A stretch of 64,000 nucleotides of DNA from Sipunculus nudus (Eukaryota; Annelida; Sipuncula; Golfingiida; Sipunculidae): the NCBI GenBank assembly GCA_026874595.1, contig CM049316.1:74121176-74185175 (forward strand), read 5' to 3'. The position numbers were made by a program, and so were the translations under genes. The notes under the pieces are model-generated. The model did not search any database. It saw only the letters and a list, made by a program, of their open reading frames with translations, and was not told the origin of the DNA. Below, piece by piece: positions 11,901 through 24,579 of the stretch (within the stretch, counting starts at the first letter, position 1; each line of letters starts with the position of its first letter).

Positions 11901-13915
11901 TATCAATTTATTTGTTTCTGTGTTTAAGTGAAAACATAAATTGAGTTTAATACGGCAGAGCTGGAGATAATCCTGTTTAAAAGTCACATAAATTTGAAAT
12001 ATCTCATTGATTTGACCTATGACAATGTGTAAAGTAACGGTACATTGTCAATTGATGGGGAATGAGGTGGGATCAAGGGACTCCGGACCCCAACTTTCCT
12101 TTTTCTTAGCCGCCGAAACCTTACTTTAAGGGTTTTAGATCATTTTTTATCTCTTATCCCCACCCCTTTATTGGACCTGGAGACCCTCTATAGATTTTGT
12201 CGTTTTTCTTCCAGGATTGGAGCCACCCTTTTCCCTAAATTTTGGATCCTGGATCCGCCCCTGTGATTCAGCGCGGCTGTCCAATCTAACTGATGCATTC
12301 AGGATGAGAGCGATACATTCAGAAACTGAGTGGTAAATCACAGGTATATGAATGGCCAAATTATGAATAAAGGTATTGTTTTGTAAAGAATTATGCGCCA
12401 TTTGTCGAGCCGTGTACATAACATTACGACTCAGAGGCGTAACTGACTACACACCCATTTGGAAGTTGTACGGTTGGTAAACAAGTGAAGGCAAACAAAG
12501 GATATAGTACTGAATATAACCATTAAAACACTCAATCATTGATGAAATGCAGCTTTATTTATTCCAAAGGTTAGATGTGTTTTCGTCCTCTGGATATATT
12601 AGACCAACTGGTGGATTGATCGTTGAACAATTTTCTGTTATATGATCAAAATATTTTGTAACTTTTGTGCATGTTCATAAACCGATATATTTTCATTTCT
12701 AGGAACAAATATTTTAAAACAGTGCGTACGGCCGAGCCAGTGAACCAAAATCCTTCCCATCCCATTTGTGCAAATGTTACAAAAGACCGTCCTTTACGGG
12801 CATTTTTGAAAATGAATATATCACAAAATAAGAGAACATAATCAGGATCAATATTGTGCCTTTCACTTCACTTTTCCTTTAAATTTTCCAGACAATGCTA
12901 ACCCAGCACCCGGTCTCAGTACCTCCCCTGCAGCCGTTAAACAACATCTAATGGTTATAAGCATTAGTAAACAGTCCAAGTGTCTGTTTACAATAATAAG
13001 GCCGCATAACCGGAGTTTCGATTTTATGCATGCGCAACACAATCAAAATAAAGAGAAGTCCATACATAGACCTTCTTGTCTTCTGCTTTATCGTTGCTGG
13101 GTGGACCTTCCAGGCCATGGGTTGAATGTAAATTTATTGTAGAACATTTCGCAACATATTTGTACGATGGGTCATGGGGACTCAGCTGAAATAACACAGT
13201 GTCAGCACGTGTTATCCTGCCATGCCATCCTGGTCATTGTTATTGTAGCACGTATCTAACCAGTTGCTTAACAAAGACTGCAGTTGGATTTGATTTTGAG
13301 TAAATTAATAAGACTCTGCAAATCCGTGACGTTTTCTTTGCTAGTATAAGTGTGGGTCAAGAGTGTATATTATCTTCAGTAAGGAAAAAAAAGATATATA
13401 TATATATAAACAGATAATAAATTAACGCATATAAATGAAGACTTTATTATCTTTGTTAACAGAGATTAATCGGTGCTACCGTTGTTTCGTTAAATTTACC
13501 AGGTCTCTAGTAGAAAAACTTGTTCATTCAACACAATCAGTACTCATATAACCACAACCACATTCTATCTTTATGAAATAGTGTAAAACGTCGTCAAGCC
13601 AGGATGTAATTAAGCATGTTAGTATGGCGAAACCAAGTGAGGTAACTTTTCACAAATTATATTATGGTTTTCAGGATTCATATAGGATTGATTTATAACA
13701 TCTTTAAATATCTAAATACCCCCTAATACGTTCAGAGGTCAACTGCGTTATTGAACTCCGTTATCGTTTTACTGAAGATGTGGTGCACGGTTCTCACTAG
13801 ATACATCTCAGTGGGCAGCCCGGTGATTAACTGGACAGATCGTCTCACCGAGCTACGTTAAAGTGAGAAGTGAAATCAAACGTACGGCCAAACGAGATGC
13901 GTCCTTCGGGTTAGA
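8927..13915. other. about 5 kb without a recognisable gene
   Basis: AT-rich DNA with only short open frames, none with a domain or splice signals. Near 12050-12260 there is a C-rich stretch ending in GGATCCGCCCCTG that resembles one end of a MITE. A short (AT)n run lies at 13393-13410. Nothing else is supported. Confidence 0.45.
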
Positions 13916-14780
13916 CACCTTTTATTATTCTCTCTCTATTATTTTCAGAAAGAACGAGATCAATATTGTGGTCCGCAGTATGATTTGCAAAGGCAACTTT
14001 TGAGGGCTTGATACCTTGTCGCTCACACCACCTTTCAAAATATGAATGGCCAGTTTTTCAAGATCATTCACACAACTGTCTTTGTCATCTTTTTCCAAAA
14101 TCTAGTTTTAATTATTTTGGCTTCTCTTCTCTCAGTGTCTGTTGCAAGTTAAAAAGTATGAAGCAGTGATCTGAATTAAAATGTCCTTGCTGAGTATAGC
14201 ACACCAAATTAGAGGAATTTTTCAGATAGAACAAGTCAATAGTTTGGTCAGCAGTATGGGTTGCAAAGGCAACTTTTGAGATCAAAGCTGTTCATCAAAT
14301 CTTGTAAAAAGATGATATCATTGTCTTGTACTCTATCCATCTTAATGTTAAAGTTTCCAACTATGATTAGATTATTAGTCCTATTAATATTCACTTCAAT
14401 ATCGTTGCACATGTTGTTTCCGAATCTAGGGTGCTAGAGCTAGGACATTTGTAGAGCACACACATGGGAAAAGCCCTTGAGGGTGTTTTAAGGGTAAAAT
14501 CTGCACATTCTCAGGATGGATATTGGTGATCTTTTTCCATGGATAGCTGATATTCTTTTCTGTGTACCAATGCTATCCCTCAACCTTTTCGTCCTTTTTT
14601 ACCACTTTACAGATATAATGTCATACGCTGGTGGGATCAAAGCACGAATTTCAATGTTGTTTCGTGTAAGAATTTTTTGCAGACTTTCTACCTTGTTTCG
14701 GACTGACCTTACATTACACTGCCTTAATTGAGTAATGTTTTCCAATCTCTGAATCCTTATCATTCAGCAATATCTGAATT
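13916..14780 (-). mobile_element. decayed LINE endonuclease region
   Basis: Minus-strand relic of the apurinic-type endonuclease domain of a non-LTR retrotransposon. From about 14735 it reads VQCNVRSVRNKVESLQKIL, the usual N-terminal 'N-x-R-S' start of this domain. About 300 bases further on comes NLIIVGNFNIKMDR (near 14370-14325), the 'GDFN' catalytic block with D changed to N, then LQDLMNSFDL. Stops and frame changes interrupt it. No RT part follows to the left, so only the 5' half of an ORF2 survives. The substitution at a catalytic aspartate would inactivate it even without the stops. Confidence 0.7.
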
Positions 14781-16030
14781 TTTGGTTGTATTATACTTCT
14801 TTTTTTTAAAAGGTTCAAAACGTTACCTTGAAACCACATGTATTTTCCTTTAAAAAAATGTTCACCAAGACTATGTAGATACAAGTGTGATACTGGGATA
14901 CGCTGTTTCTGTACCCAAGCTACTACGTGTTTTACCTTTCGTATTATATCAATTAGATATTCAGATAATATAACAATAAAATAACAAATTATTATTTACT
15001 GCACAAGCACACATATACATTAAAAGAAAACTCGAAATAAATTAATTTTGACCTACAATGGTCAACTTAAACATAATATGGAATTACCTGATATTTCCTG
15101 TATGGTTTTTAATAGATGATCATCTTTGTCATCAACGGATCAGAACGATTTATACAAGTATTTTGTCAGTGTCACAAATAACTTAAAGCCTTATTGTTAC
15201 TTTTTATTCAGTTCTTTTGCATAACCTCAATTTTTCATACAACTGAGTACTACATACTTCTGCAGAATAACCTTTTCAGATTCGAATACGACTTCGGAAA
15301 AAAATTATTACTGGCGTCAACCAGTCTATGTGTACAGCACCTGGGAAATTTGTGGTCTCTGGTGAAAAAATGGGTTATAACACCGAAGAATCCCCAAGTG
15401 GCGTACACGTTTGTGAGTGAAACAAGTCAGTGAGACAGAAACTTCCCAGCATTGCTATATTTATCCGCCTTATATACAATATATTTGTAAACACGGGACA
15501 TGTATCTATCTTAAAAAAACGGAGAATAAAAGTGACCGGAGGTTGTTGATTGCGCATTTGCGGAAAATGGTCGATCACCGCAGCTGTTGCCTTCCTCCAC
15601 ACAGAACATCTGTCTATTAATACCGAGATGGATCTCATTCCTGCACTCACGAACACATACCGCTTTTATGCCAACAATTGTGTCGACAACACCCAAAAAA
15701 AATATGACCAAAATGCCGGTTAAACATTTTTTCTATGTTGCTAAACCTGTGAATCTATTTGGCGGAGTAATATTCGGCTTCGTTGGGGCTACGTTTATAG
15801 AACAAAAACGTATGCACCTACTTGCTTTTAGATAATACGTGTTACAACTGTTTCTAGAATTGTTGAAGATGTATGAATATACATGTGGTCATCCAGTGAT
15901 ACTTATGATTGGCCAGACAAACATCATGCAATTTCACTTGAATGTAGGAAAGGGGATACTACAGTATTCAGTCATAACAAGTGAGGGAAAAGAGATGGCG
16001 GGTGACGTGTGGTTCACATTTATGGCAATG
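14781..16030. other. no gene recognised
   Basis: Several overlapping open frames of 60-90 codons lie on both strands around 15190-15840. None shows a domain, and they contradict each other in phase. I treat this as non-coding. Confidence 0.4.
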
Positions 16031-16900
16031 AAACTGGTTTTGTTCAGTCAGGTCAAGCACGCTAATAAACATTAAAATCTGCAGGATCTATAATATGACA
16101 CAATAGATGTTGACCCTGCTTGGAGGTTGATTTGTTGTGTTCCTTCCAGCAGACGCCAGATGGCGCTACAATTTCATTTTAGAATTGGTGATTTTGCACT
16201 TTTTTATTTGTTAGCTAATGATTATTTGTTAATAAATAAACTATTTGATTAAACTTCAAGTAATTATATCATTGAAAAATATATTATATATTACATATTT
16301 TAGGAAATATTGAGTAATTTATTTGAGTTATTTAACACAACATGCACCGATTGTTTGTAGGAAAATCCATCATGCAGTTCGGATTAATTAAGGTGCTAGC
16401 AACATCTTTATTTCAGTTTTGAAGTCTAATCGGTAACACCGGTACTTGATATGTATATTGAACGTGTGGGATAGCTGCCAGGGGCCACCGGATAATTATA
16501 ACAAATGTTTATTTGAAATGTAATGACATCTGCCATCTTAAAAATAAAATAACTTATACATTATACTTGGTGAAAGAGTGTTATTATTCACGCTATAACA
16601 AACTTCATGAAAGATTAACATCAAATTCTATATTCAGTGGAAAACCAACAGACAAAGTTTAGGTAGTACTCAAGGTGTTTAGGGTAGTGTAAACGTTTGT
16701 ATTTTAAAGAGACTGTTGTAACACATTATTACATATTGTTCACAATAATGACAATAAAACTGGTTCGGTTTACTTAAGTCAGGCTGGCTGGAATCCATTT
16801 TCATCTGCAGGTTCTAAAGTTTGACACAATAGAAATTGCCCCTGCGCGGAGGTTCAGTTGTTGAATTCGTTCGAGCAGACGCCAGGTGTCGCAACCACTA
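16031..16900. repeat. local direct duplication, copies about 700 bp apart
   Basis: The stretch 16031-16175 and the stretch 16750-16895 are clearly related. Both contain an ACTGGTT start, a TCTGCAGG block, a GACACAATAGA block, a CCCTGC-GGAGGTT block and GAGCAGACGCCAG-like ends in the same order. About 550 bases of unrelated AT-rich DNA lie between. This is an old tandem duplication or two copies of a short mobile repeat. Confidence 0.6.
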
Positions 16901-19100
16901 TTAAGTCAGTATACCTGTTCCTGGAAGCACTTTCAAGAAAACCCGAAAAAAGGATGTCTTGTTTAGCAAAGTTACTCCAGCAGACGGCAGTTACCAGTAA
17001 AGTCGTGCCATGAATCCCCATCCAAGGTCTATCCTTGTATAATTTGTTTGTTAAGTTAACATAAGGCTTGTTTCGGCAATAAGCAGAATTTGATTGTGTC
17101 AAATGAGTCCGTGTCACAGAATGCCCATATATGTGATTATTAACCAACAGAGACGAATTATTTGTGGACTTCCCCGGGTACTTTTGACCAAAAGGAGTCA
17201 TGCTCTCATTCTCTATTGAAAGTCTCTCTTGTGTCTTGTGGCGAGCCTACGGAAGAGGCTAGTTGTGGGTGGTGAAGCAATGCCATCGAAAATATTGTCT
17301 CAAGCAGAGGCGTTAAAATATCTGAAAGAGTTTCAAAGTTGGGACAACCTTTCTATAAACACACACACACATACTTTAAGGAATGTATCACACATATCAA
17401 ATATTTATCAATTAAGTAAATGTTTAAAAAAGTAAGATATTATGTTTGCAAAATATGTTAATTCTAATCCAGGTTTATATATAATAATATTTCATTAAAA
17501 CCTCAGAAATGGAACATAATCGTATGATTCTAATTATTAAGATATGTTATTTCCAAAATATAAATATTATTCTCTGGATAAAGGGGGGGGGGGGGGGTCA
17601 TTACACTGACCATATCGCTCCACCTTGCTGGTCATTAGTAAAACTCCGGGTCTTCTGATCTGCTGCATCATATCATTGCTGGATGTCTTTGAATTATGAT
17701 CAGCGGCCATTTAAGAACCCCTCCCAACACACACACATGTTGTCAGCAAGGGATATTAATAAAACGAATAGTCTATGCACCACGAGATTGACTATATTTA
17801 TTTTCTATTATATCTTTATTTCCTAAGGTTCGACCTTGGGATCTGTCCACTTTGAACCACGTACTTCATCCTAACACGACAGAATCCGACAGAATATTTC
17901 TGCTATTCTGGATCTGTTTCTATTACTGTTACTTTTATTTATTTAATTGTCAAATTCAGAAACGTTTTGTGTTAGAATTTACAAATGTTATGTTATTTTA
18001 TGTTATGTTATGATATGTTATGTATTTTATATCAAGTAAGAGGCCTATAACGGGATTTTCTCAATGCTATAGCCATTGCCTTAAGGGTGCTTTAATTACT
18101 ATAACAATAATGATCTGTTATTCCAAGAGTATGCGGGGAATTAATTAAAAAATACAGAAACAATGTTTAGACAATGGTAAGGCATTCGAAAGGTTTGTAT
18201 CACTAAAAAACAAAAGAATTAACCGTAGACAATGGAAATCTTCGTAACAGATAATAAATCTTTTAAAATATATTTTTTTTAATATTCTGTTAATATAAAT
18301 GTGTATTTTTTTTCATTCCACAGGGAAAGAATTATCATGCACACAAATTACGATTGAAACAACTTTAAGTCCTTTTCGTTTTCGCGCATTTAATAAAACT
18401 TTTGGATTATGTCATAAAATCCATTAAGCTGTTTCCCATTACAAGAAGGCAGTTAACAAATACAAATTTGTAACGTATCTATTGCACAAACAAAATTTAG
18501 CAGGCTTTATATGGTCAGAAAATAATGTTGAGGTAAATGATCAATACATGTTGTATATCCCATCTACATAATTGATCGTTATTATTTTTTATGACACCCT
18601 GGATTTTTACGATAAGCCTCCTTTGAGCACATACCTAGGCTCCACAAAGAACATTCAAGGTTCCATGGGGTCGCGAGGCGCAGACGGCGTAATTATGACG
18701 TCATATTTTAGGGGATTCCTATATTTGGTGACAACCTTCCTAAATGTAATTAATGTTGTTATCCATTCATTTTGCCATTTTCGGTCACTGGATGTGTTCA
18801 ATTAAGGAAATGTTTGACAACTTGGCCACTTAACAACAGTCCAGTCATTTTATGCCCGACCCAAGAGGAATTTATTTTTTTTCCACCATTAATCTAAGAA
18901 ATATTCATGGATAAACATACTAAAAGTCTTACAAAATATTATGGGTAGAACAGTCCTTAATTTGCAAAAATCCAAAATGGTCGCCAAGCCCATATTTCTG
19001 TCTTATACTAAATATACACTTCACTGTCAGATAATAAATGTTTTAAAATATGTTTTTAATACAGTTAATTTGTTTTGTGTTTGACCCAGGAGAAACACTT
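16901..19100. other. no gene recognised
   Basis: Non-coding for the most part. It holds a short (CA)n run near 17360, a poly-G run at 17583-17598 and a TTATG pentamer repeat at 17985-18020. The frame at 17229-17435 is discussed in the findings. Confidence 0.4.
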
Positions 19101-19408
19101 TCGTTTGTCTTTTTATATTCATTATACTGTTGAGCACTGCGTAACGCTAGTAATAAAACATAATAAAGTAAATAGCGTTAATGTGAGACGCTTGTTAATA
19201 TTACCTTATACCAATTTAAAATATATTTTTTTAATATTTTTAGTATAGACATCGATTTCCAGAGCCAGAACAATTTAAATGAAAAAGAACATTAAAAATA
19301 TGTTCCTCTGTACAAATAACCATCATTTGTCTCAAGCATGTATTGCACTATAAACAGTATAACGACGATGATACTATATATAGTTTCCGCGGTGACATTT
19401 AATTCCAG

Positions 19409-19690
19409 GTAAACGGAGTCGTTAAAAGGATTCCTAACACAACAGCCAATGGTATCCATATAGTTTTCGAGTGTCCGGAGTTTTGGTCAGGTATTACGGT
19501 AACGCTTCTGGCCGGATCTGTGTACCCTCGACTTTCATGACACTTATGACTGATATCTGTAGTAACAATGACAACAACGCCGTACAGCTGCTGGACAACC
19601 AGTGTCTGACAACGCCGCAGGATATAAACAAACTGGAAGCAGGTGTTACAATGGAATCTTATTATTTATCCTAAAGCTTCTTTTGGAAAC
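19409..19690 (+). pseudogene. broken VWD exon, unit A
   Basis: Starts after a good acceptor (TTTAATTCCAG). The first codons read VNGVVK and later NNDNNAV, matching the C-terminal half of a von Willebrand factor type D module as preserved in unit B. Relative to B there is a deletion of about 47 bases after the ATGGTATC block, so the middle part (GVLVRYYGNASGRICVPSTF) sits in another frame. A second deletion of about 7 bases falls after AACAACGCCG. VWD modules normally help large secreted proteins multimerise. This one cannot be made as such. Confidence 0.7.
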
Positions 19691-19729
19691 TTGACCGATG
19701 TCTTGAATGTCTCTGCATATGTAAATATG

Positions 19730-20917
19730 AGTGAACATTGTTATTACTTATTTATTTGTAGGGCAATCTTTTTGTTTAAAATGTACCAGCATGAACGTCA
19801 ATCCTGAAAACCCTGAGGTAGAGAATCCTGATATGTGGGGTAATCTTCTTGTTTATGATGCATTAGATGGGGCTTATACGGGAAATAATGATGTGATTCC
19901 GTTGAGCTCTGCTTTGACTAACTACCATTGCCTACATTTTTTTCTCTTTGATTTTAAAGATATTTCCTGCAAAAGTAAATTTGTAAGCTATTCTAACCGC
20001 TCTGTGTAACGCTTTTTGATAGTCTGATAATTTTCAACCTTTTTTTTAGCTTTTACATTGGTGTAGACAACGTAATTCACAATTGACTGAGTAATTTATT
20101 GTATAAGGTAAATATAATTTGTCATGTTGTCAGGCAGTACTCTGGCAGGAGAAATTTTACCAGCTTAATAAAAAAATAATGAGAGTAGGTTATCAAACTA
20201 TTTCAACTGTCTGTTGAGAAACTATAACTGTTATTGTTTACACTGTCTGCGAATACAAAGATTGTATTTCGAATTCAGATCTATCAACAATAACTACTAA
20301 GGGCCGACCTGCCGAAAAGACGTATTGATCCGTGTAAGTTCACGGTATTACTGTGGTCTTCTCCTGGAAAGATATGGTCTGTTCCACGCATGCGTAACCA
20401 AACTGTATCTGAAGATATTTTTGGCTTGTAACGCGCTGGTAAAAATGTGGAGCAAGAGTGTAGTGGCCAAGGATTAGAGGTCACTGACCGGAGAAGACTC
20501 TCAGGCTGCAGTAAGTTGTTTTATGTTGGTCATGCATCTTCTAATGACCTCACCAGATAATGTATATTGTAATGAAATTTCCAGGTCATTCTAATGATAT
20601 CTCCGGATACACTAAAAAGGGTAATGACTGATTTCTAATTCATTTTCTGTATAATATTCTGATATTGTGGCCTCCTTTTGCGTACCTTCACTTCTCAGTT
20701 GTGATATACTACTATTTCCAGGAGTGTAATGTTAAATTTATAACGTATCAACTGGAATGGAGTTCGGTCAACTTTCAGATGTTGAATTAAGATAAAAATA
20801 ATATTTGAACATAATGCCATGTTATTGCAGTAAAAAATAAAGTGCCCCATCTTTTGTCTGATTTGTAAAATATGAGGTCTTTCTCCAAGATAACTTACGA
20901 ATTTTCGTCTCTATGAA

Positions 20918-20954
<37 letters not shown>

Positions 20955-21075
20955 CCTCTCTTTCTCTCTCTCTTTCACCTTAAGTGATAATTAGTCACAT
21001 AAGCAGCTCGCAAAAATGTAACATTTATTGTAACAATTATCTCTATAAATAATTCGTCTTTGCTATTTCGTACAG
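19730..21075. other. unit A intron or spacer
   Basis: About 280 bases at 19730-20010 have no counterpart in unit B, through an insertion here or a deletion there. The rest matches B through 20140-20980. A pyrimidine (TC)n tract lies at 20920-20977. No further exon was recognised. The frame at 19731-20009 (MNIVITYLF...) has no known domain. Confidence 0.5.
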
Positions 21076-21210
21076 GTTCTTGATCACAGTACGATCCATG
21101 GTTAGCGTGGAGCAAGTACTCGGGAGTTCTACAAAGGTGTTCCAAGGTCTGGAAGAGGATATTTCTTTCTGGGGACTGCAAGGCTATGTTGAGGTTATGC
21201 ACTTGTGGAG
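21076..21210 (+). pseudogene. dead thrombospondin type 1 exon, unit A
   Basis: Preceded by a TTTCGTACAG acceptor and exactly 135 bases long, the same length as the TSP1 exon 55232-55366 of the intact gene. In the same phase it reads DPWLAWSKYSGVLQRC and ends LCTCGG, against WSSWSKCSGG and CICGG in the intact exon. Three lesions are visible: an in-frame TGA as the third codon, the first module cysteine changed to tyrosine, and GC in place of the donor GT (GGAG then GCAGTG). TSP1 modules are extracellular adhesion and matrix-binding folds. This copy is a pseudogene exon. Confidence 0.75.
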
Positions 21211-21885
21211 GCAGTGAGTTCACATAAATATTCATATACCATATTGACAGAGAGTTAAGAATAAGAGTCAACCATAATCATCCAGTAGCAAACTCGTGCA
21301 AGAGGCAATGATGTACAGTTTCTTCTGCATATAATAAATATACAAAACGGTCAGTTAAATATCACCTGATTTCCTTCCTATTCTAGGAAAAGCAATAGCA
21401 ATAAAGGTTAAACAAACATCACCCCATCCATTCACATCGTTCTGTTAAAGTAACTCTTTCCGTAATAAATAATGCCGCTTACCCCTCACGTACCCACTCA
21501 GGAAACAAAGTTTTATTGAAACGTAATCCAGAAAATGGTTGATGTTAGATCATTAATTAAATATATAATTCTTTGTTTAGACGAGAGTAGCCGTGTTTTG
21601 CCAACATGCATCTACTTTCGCAGTTCAAATAATATACGTAGCCTGTCAGCCACGGTTACAAAATAGACAAAGATACACCTGCCAATATCATAGTAGTGTT
21701 CTTCATTTTTATAGGATTCAACAGAGAATCAAAATGAATATAATAAAGACTTCCAGTGATTCTTGTATAAATCATGAGATAAAAGGATCTAGACCTGAAT
21801 AGACCTACAGAAATATTCCCTATTAATTCTATATTCTATATATAAGATTCCTTATTTTAATGGAAGTACTGATTTTTCTGTTTTC

Positions 21886-22140
21886 GAGATTGTGCCCGAT
21901 GCAGCCCGTACATTCACAACAGATGTTACCTGCCTCTCCCGACAACATGCACTCAATACTTTATCTGTAACCTTCGCCCAGTCCTGTAACGGCCCTTTGA
22001 ATGTTAGTGTCAACGTCACCTTACATTTACTACAAATTCGGAACATCGTGCCTACAAGAAAAAATCACCAGAACGTGTGATTGGTTGCAATATCCGTGCA
22101 GTTACCACCCAGCAGGCAAGTCACATCTACCGAGTTTAAA
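21886..22140 (+). pseudogene. possible decayed cysteine-rich (chitin-binding-like) exon
   Basis: After a TTTTCGAG acceptor-like sequence one frame reads DCARCSPYIHNRCYLPLP, then TTCTQYFICN, with later cysteines around a stop-interrupted RPFEC. The spacing of cysteines and aromatic residues recalls a peritrophin-A (CBM14) chitin-binding module. Two in-frame stops fall within it. The match is by eye only and could be chance. The region has no counterpart in unit B, where a deletion removes it. Confidence 0.3.
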
Positions 22141-22619
22141 AATTGCATGCAAAGTTAATACCTGTCATTATATGAGTGACGTTTGCTATATCTTTGTAGC
22201 ACTAACGTCACACGCTAGTATGATTATTACTTGCTTAGGGACCAAAGAAATAATCATTCAAGGCTTACATGAATTCAACATATCCCATTGTGTATACAGG
22301 GCTATGTTATATAAGAGGAACGAGGTTCTGGAATCTCATTTCCTCTCCAACTATAAGTATGTTGGAACCTTTAAATTGTAAGGCCTTCCGCAATATGTAA
22401 TAAACACTCACCACACCACAAATTGTTATTAGCCATTATTTCATTTTCCGATATCAGTGACCCCCTATCAAGTTCAGGTTACAAGTTCAGGTAACACATT
22501 CCGAGCGTAAAATATAAGGTGGGAATTATTTACATGTTAATGTTCGTCCATGGACTGCTGGTTTATATTTAAATGGTACCAGCAGATCTCTACACGAGTT
22601 GTATGTGATCATGGTTGCA

Positions 22620-22669
<50 letters not shown>

Positions 22670-22681
22670 GTATATATATAA
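22620..22681. repeat. (AT)n microsatellite
   Basis: AT dinucleotide run with a TTTATATATG interruption. Unit B has only a short version at about 31190-31204, so the tract expanded or contracted after duplication. Confidence 0.95.
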
Positions 22682-22811
22682 CATATTGAGCTTAGTGACT
22701 GTAGTTAAGGTTGGCGACTTGTTTATATTCAATGTTTTCAGGGCTATGCTTTAAATAAGCAGTTTCACACTTTTCTTTTTCTTCATTGTTGTATTTCTTC
22801 TATATCTTTAG

Positions 22812-22880
22812 TGTGAGGGGAGCCAGCTGACGGGCTTCGTAATGAGGCTGCGGAACTAGAATACACCGGGCGGCGTCTGG
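22812..22880 (+). pseudogene. 3' exon relic, unit A
   Basis: Follows CTTTAG and matches the last coding exon of the intact TSP1 gene (57611) at the start (GTG/GAGGG, GGAGC) and at the CCGTCTGG-like end. In the expected phase a TGA stop comes at once. The basic furin-like codons of the intact copy are not preserved. Confidence 0.55.
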
Positions 22881-24579
22881 AACCATATGGGGAAACCAGT
22901 GTAATGACTTATTTTGGATGTTATCGTCTCAAATATAACATGATTTGTTTGCCTCTCAATCTTTAGTTTTTGGGTTTTAGTAACAGTATATAACAACTGA
23001 ACTGTTTTGTCAAGATCTGATATGCGTAACGTCCAAATCATTACTTAATTATGCCTACACTAGTTGTGGTAAACCCTGGGGGCGGTGCTCCATTCTTATT
23101 TAGTTCATATATGCCGGATAAATGCTTTCAATATAATGTTTTATTATTTGTCATATTCGTAACTCAGACCAGTTTACAAGAATATTGTATTAACACATTC
23201 TTTAATTTGCTATTTAATACTGCACTGAAGCCATGTTGACTCTCTATCAATTCAATATATATCAGTCCAATTAAAAAGAATATTGTATAAACATATTCTA
23301 TAATTGACTATTCAATATTAATTTGAAGTCATGTTGACTCTCTGCAAATTCATTATGCGTCTTCGAAAAATACTAAAATTAACAATATTTAAAGATATAC
23401 ATATGTTTTCTTTCATTTTGATGTTTCATTCTGAAGTTTATCTCTTCCGACCCATTTAAATTCGTAAATGAATGAGTAAACTATACATGTTTCAATAACC
23501 AACTTGTTTCTAGAAGTATATGAAAGACTGTGCAAGATTTGTTTTAAAATAAAACAGAGAACACTGAGAGATGACGTATCAATGCTTAAATCACTGATAT
23601 AAGATTAACAGATATTGTTTGAGACATCACCACCAGGGTGTTCTTTGCTGTTTATGCCTACACGCCTGTCAGTGTCCAACAGGTCCATCCCAGCTCACAT
23701 TTAGTAAAGAGACACCCACAGGTACGGACCAATAGTTCTATTATATCTATACAAATGGAAGATTTATTTAATTATCCATTTAATTTTTATTTGTTTATCT
23801 AATCCATTTAACTTACAAAATTTAATTGATTGTTAACTGGTTGGTTTCCTAAACCTCCACAAAGTTTAAGCATAAACTGTTCAGATCTTTTTCTGTGAAT
23901 TTGGTGAGAGAAATACTGAGGGTAAAATGAATCCTGGCGGGGATGTAACAAGCACACTGATAATCTATAAAGCATACGACGCCAGCAAGTAACGGTTCTC
24001 CTTATCACAGAGGAGTTATCTCCGTCATGTCATGGATTACCTTTAGGTGGCACGAAGGGTGAGAGTGTGGGGTGGTGGTGGAACGCAGAGACCGCTCCGG
24101 TTCAAAGTGTAAACTTAACAAGTATTTGATCGTGAAACATTATCACGCTTTTTTATACCTTTTGGTCTACTAATGTTCAAGTCTCCTGGCATTGACGATA
24201 GCATCTGGGTGATCAAAATATATTGACGAAAAATTCAAATGTTTAAAGCATTTGCATAAATGCAACCCTTGCTCGTTATAATAAGTGAAAGATGTAGATC
24301 AGCCGATTGAACACCTTGATAGCCTTATGTTTAAATATTACAGAAATGGTTGGAGAACTTAACGTAATACAATCATGTAGTGACACATGGTTTCAACATA
24401 ATGCACAGGCTCACCGGGATAACCATTGTAGGAACTGACCATCACAATATGCGAGCATGGGAGGATCGAGTGGTATTCACACTGCTGACAGTGAAACAGG
24501 TCATGTTAGACACGCCATGTTCAATGGAGCCCCTTCTTATGCCATAATTCATCTGAACCCTGCACGGAAGATGAATGAC
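22881..24579. other. 3' flank, unit A
   Basis: Non-coding. It is similar throughout to 31401-33190 of unit B and more weakly to 57740-59280 behind the intact gene. Shared blocks include AATTCATTATGCGTCT, the CAGTGTCNAACAGGTCCATCCC block and AAATTTAATNGATTGTT. Confidence 0.6.

Noticed and set aside
15190-15840. Cluster of overlapping frames on both strands
   Set aside because: No domain, mutually exclusive phases and no splice context. Chance frames are more likely.
22001-22381. 126-codon plus-strand frame
   Set aside because: No domain is seen, it overlaps the decayed cysteine-rich exon in another phase, and the region is deleted in unit B.
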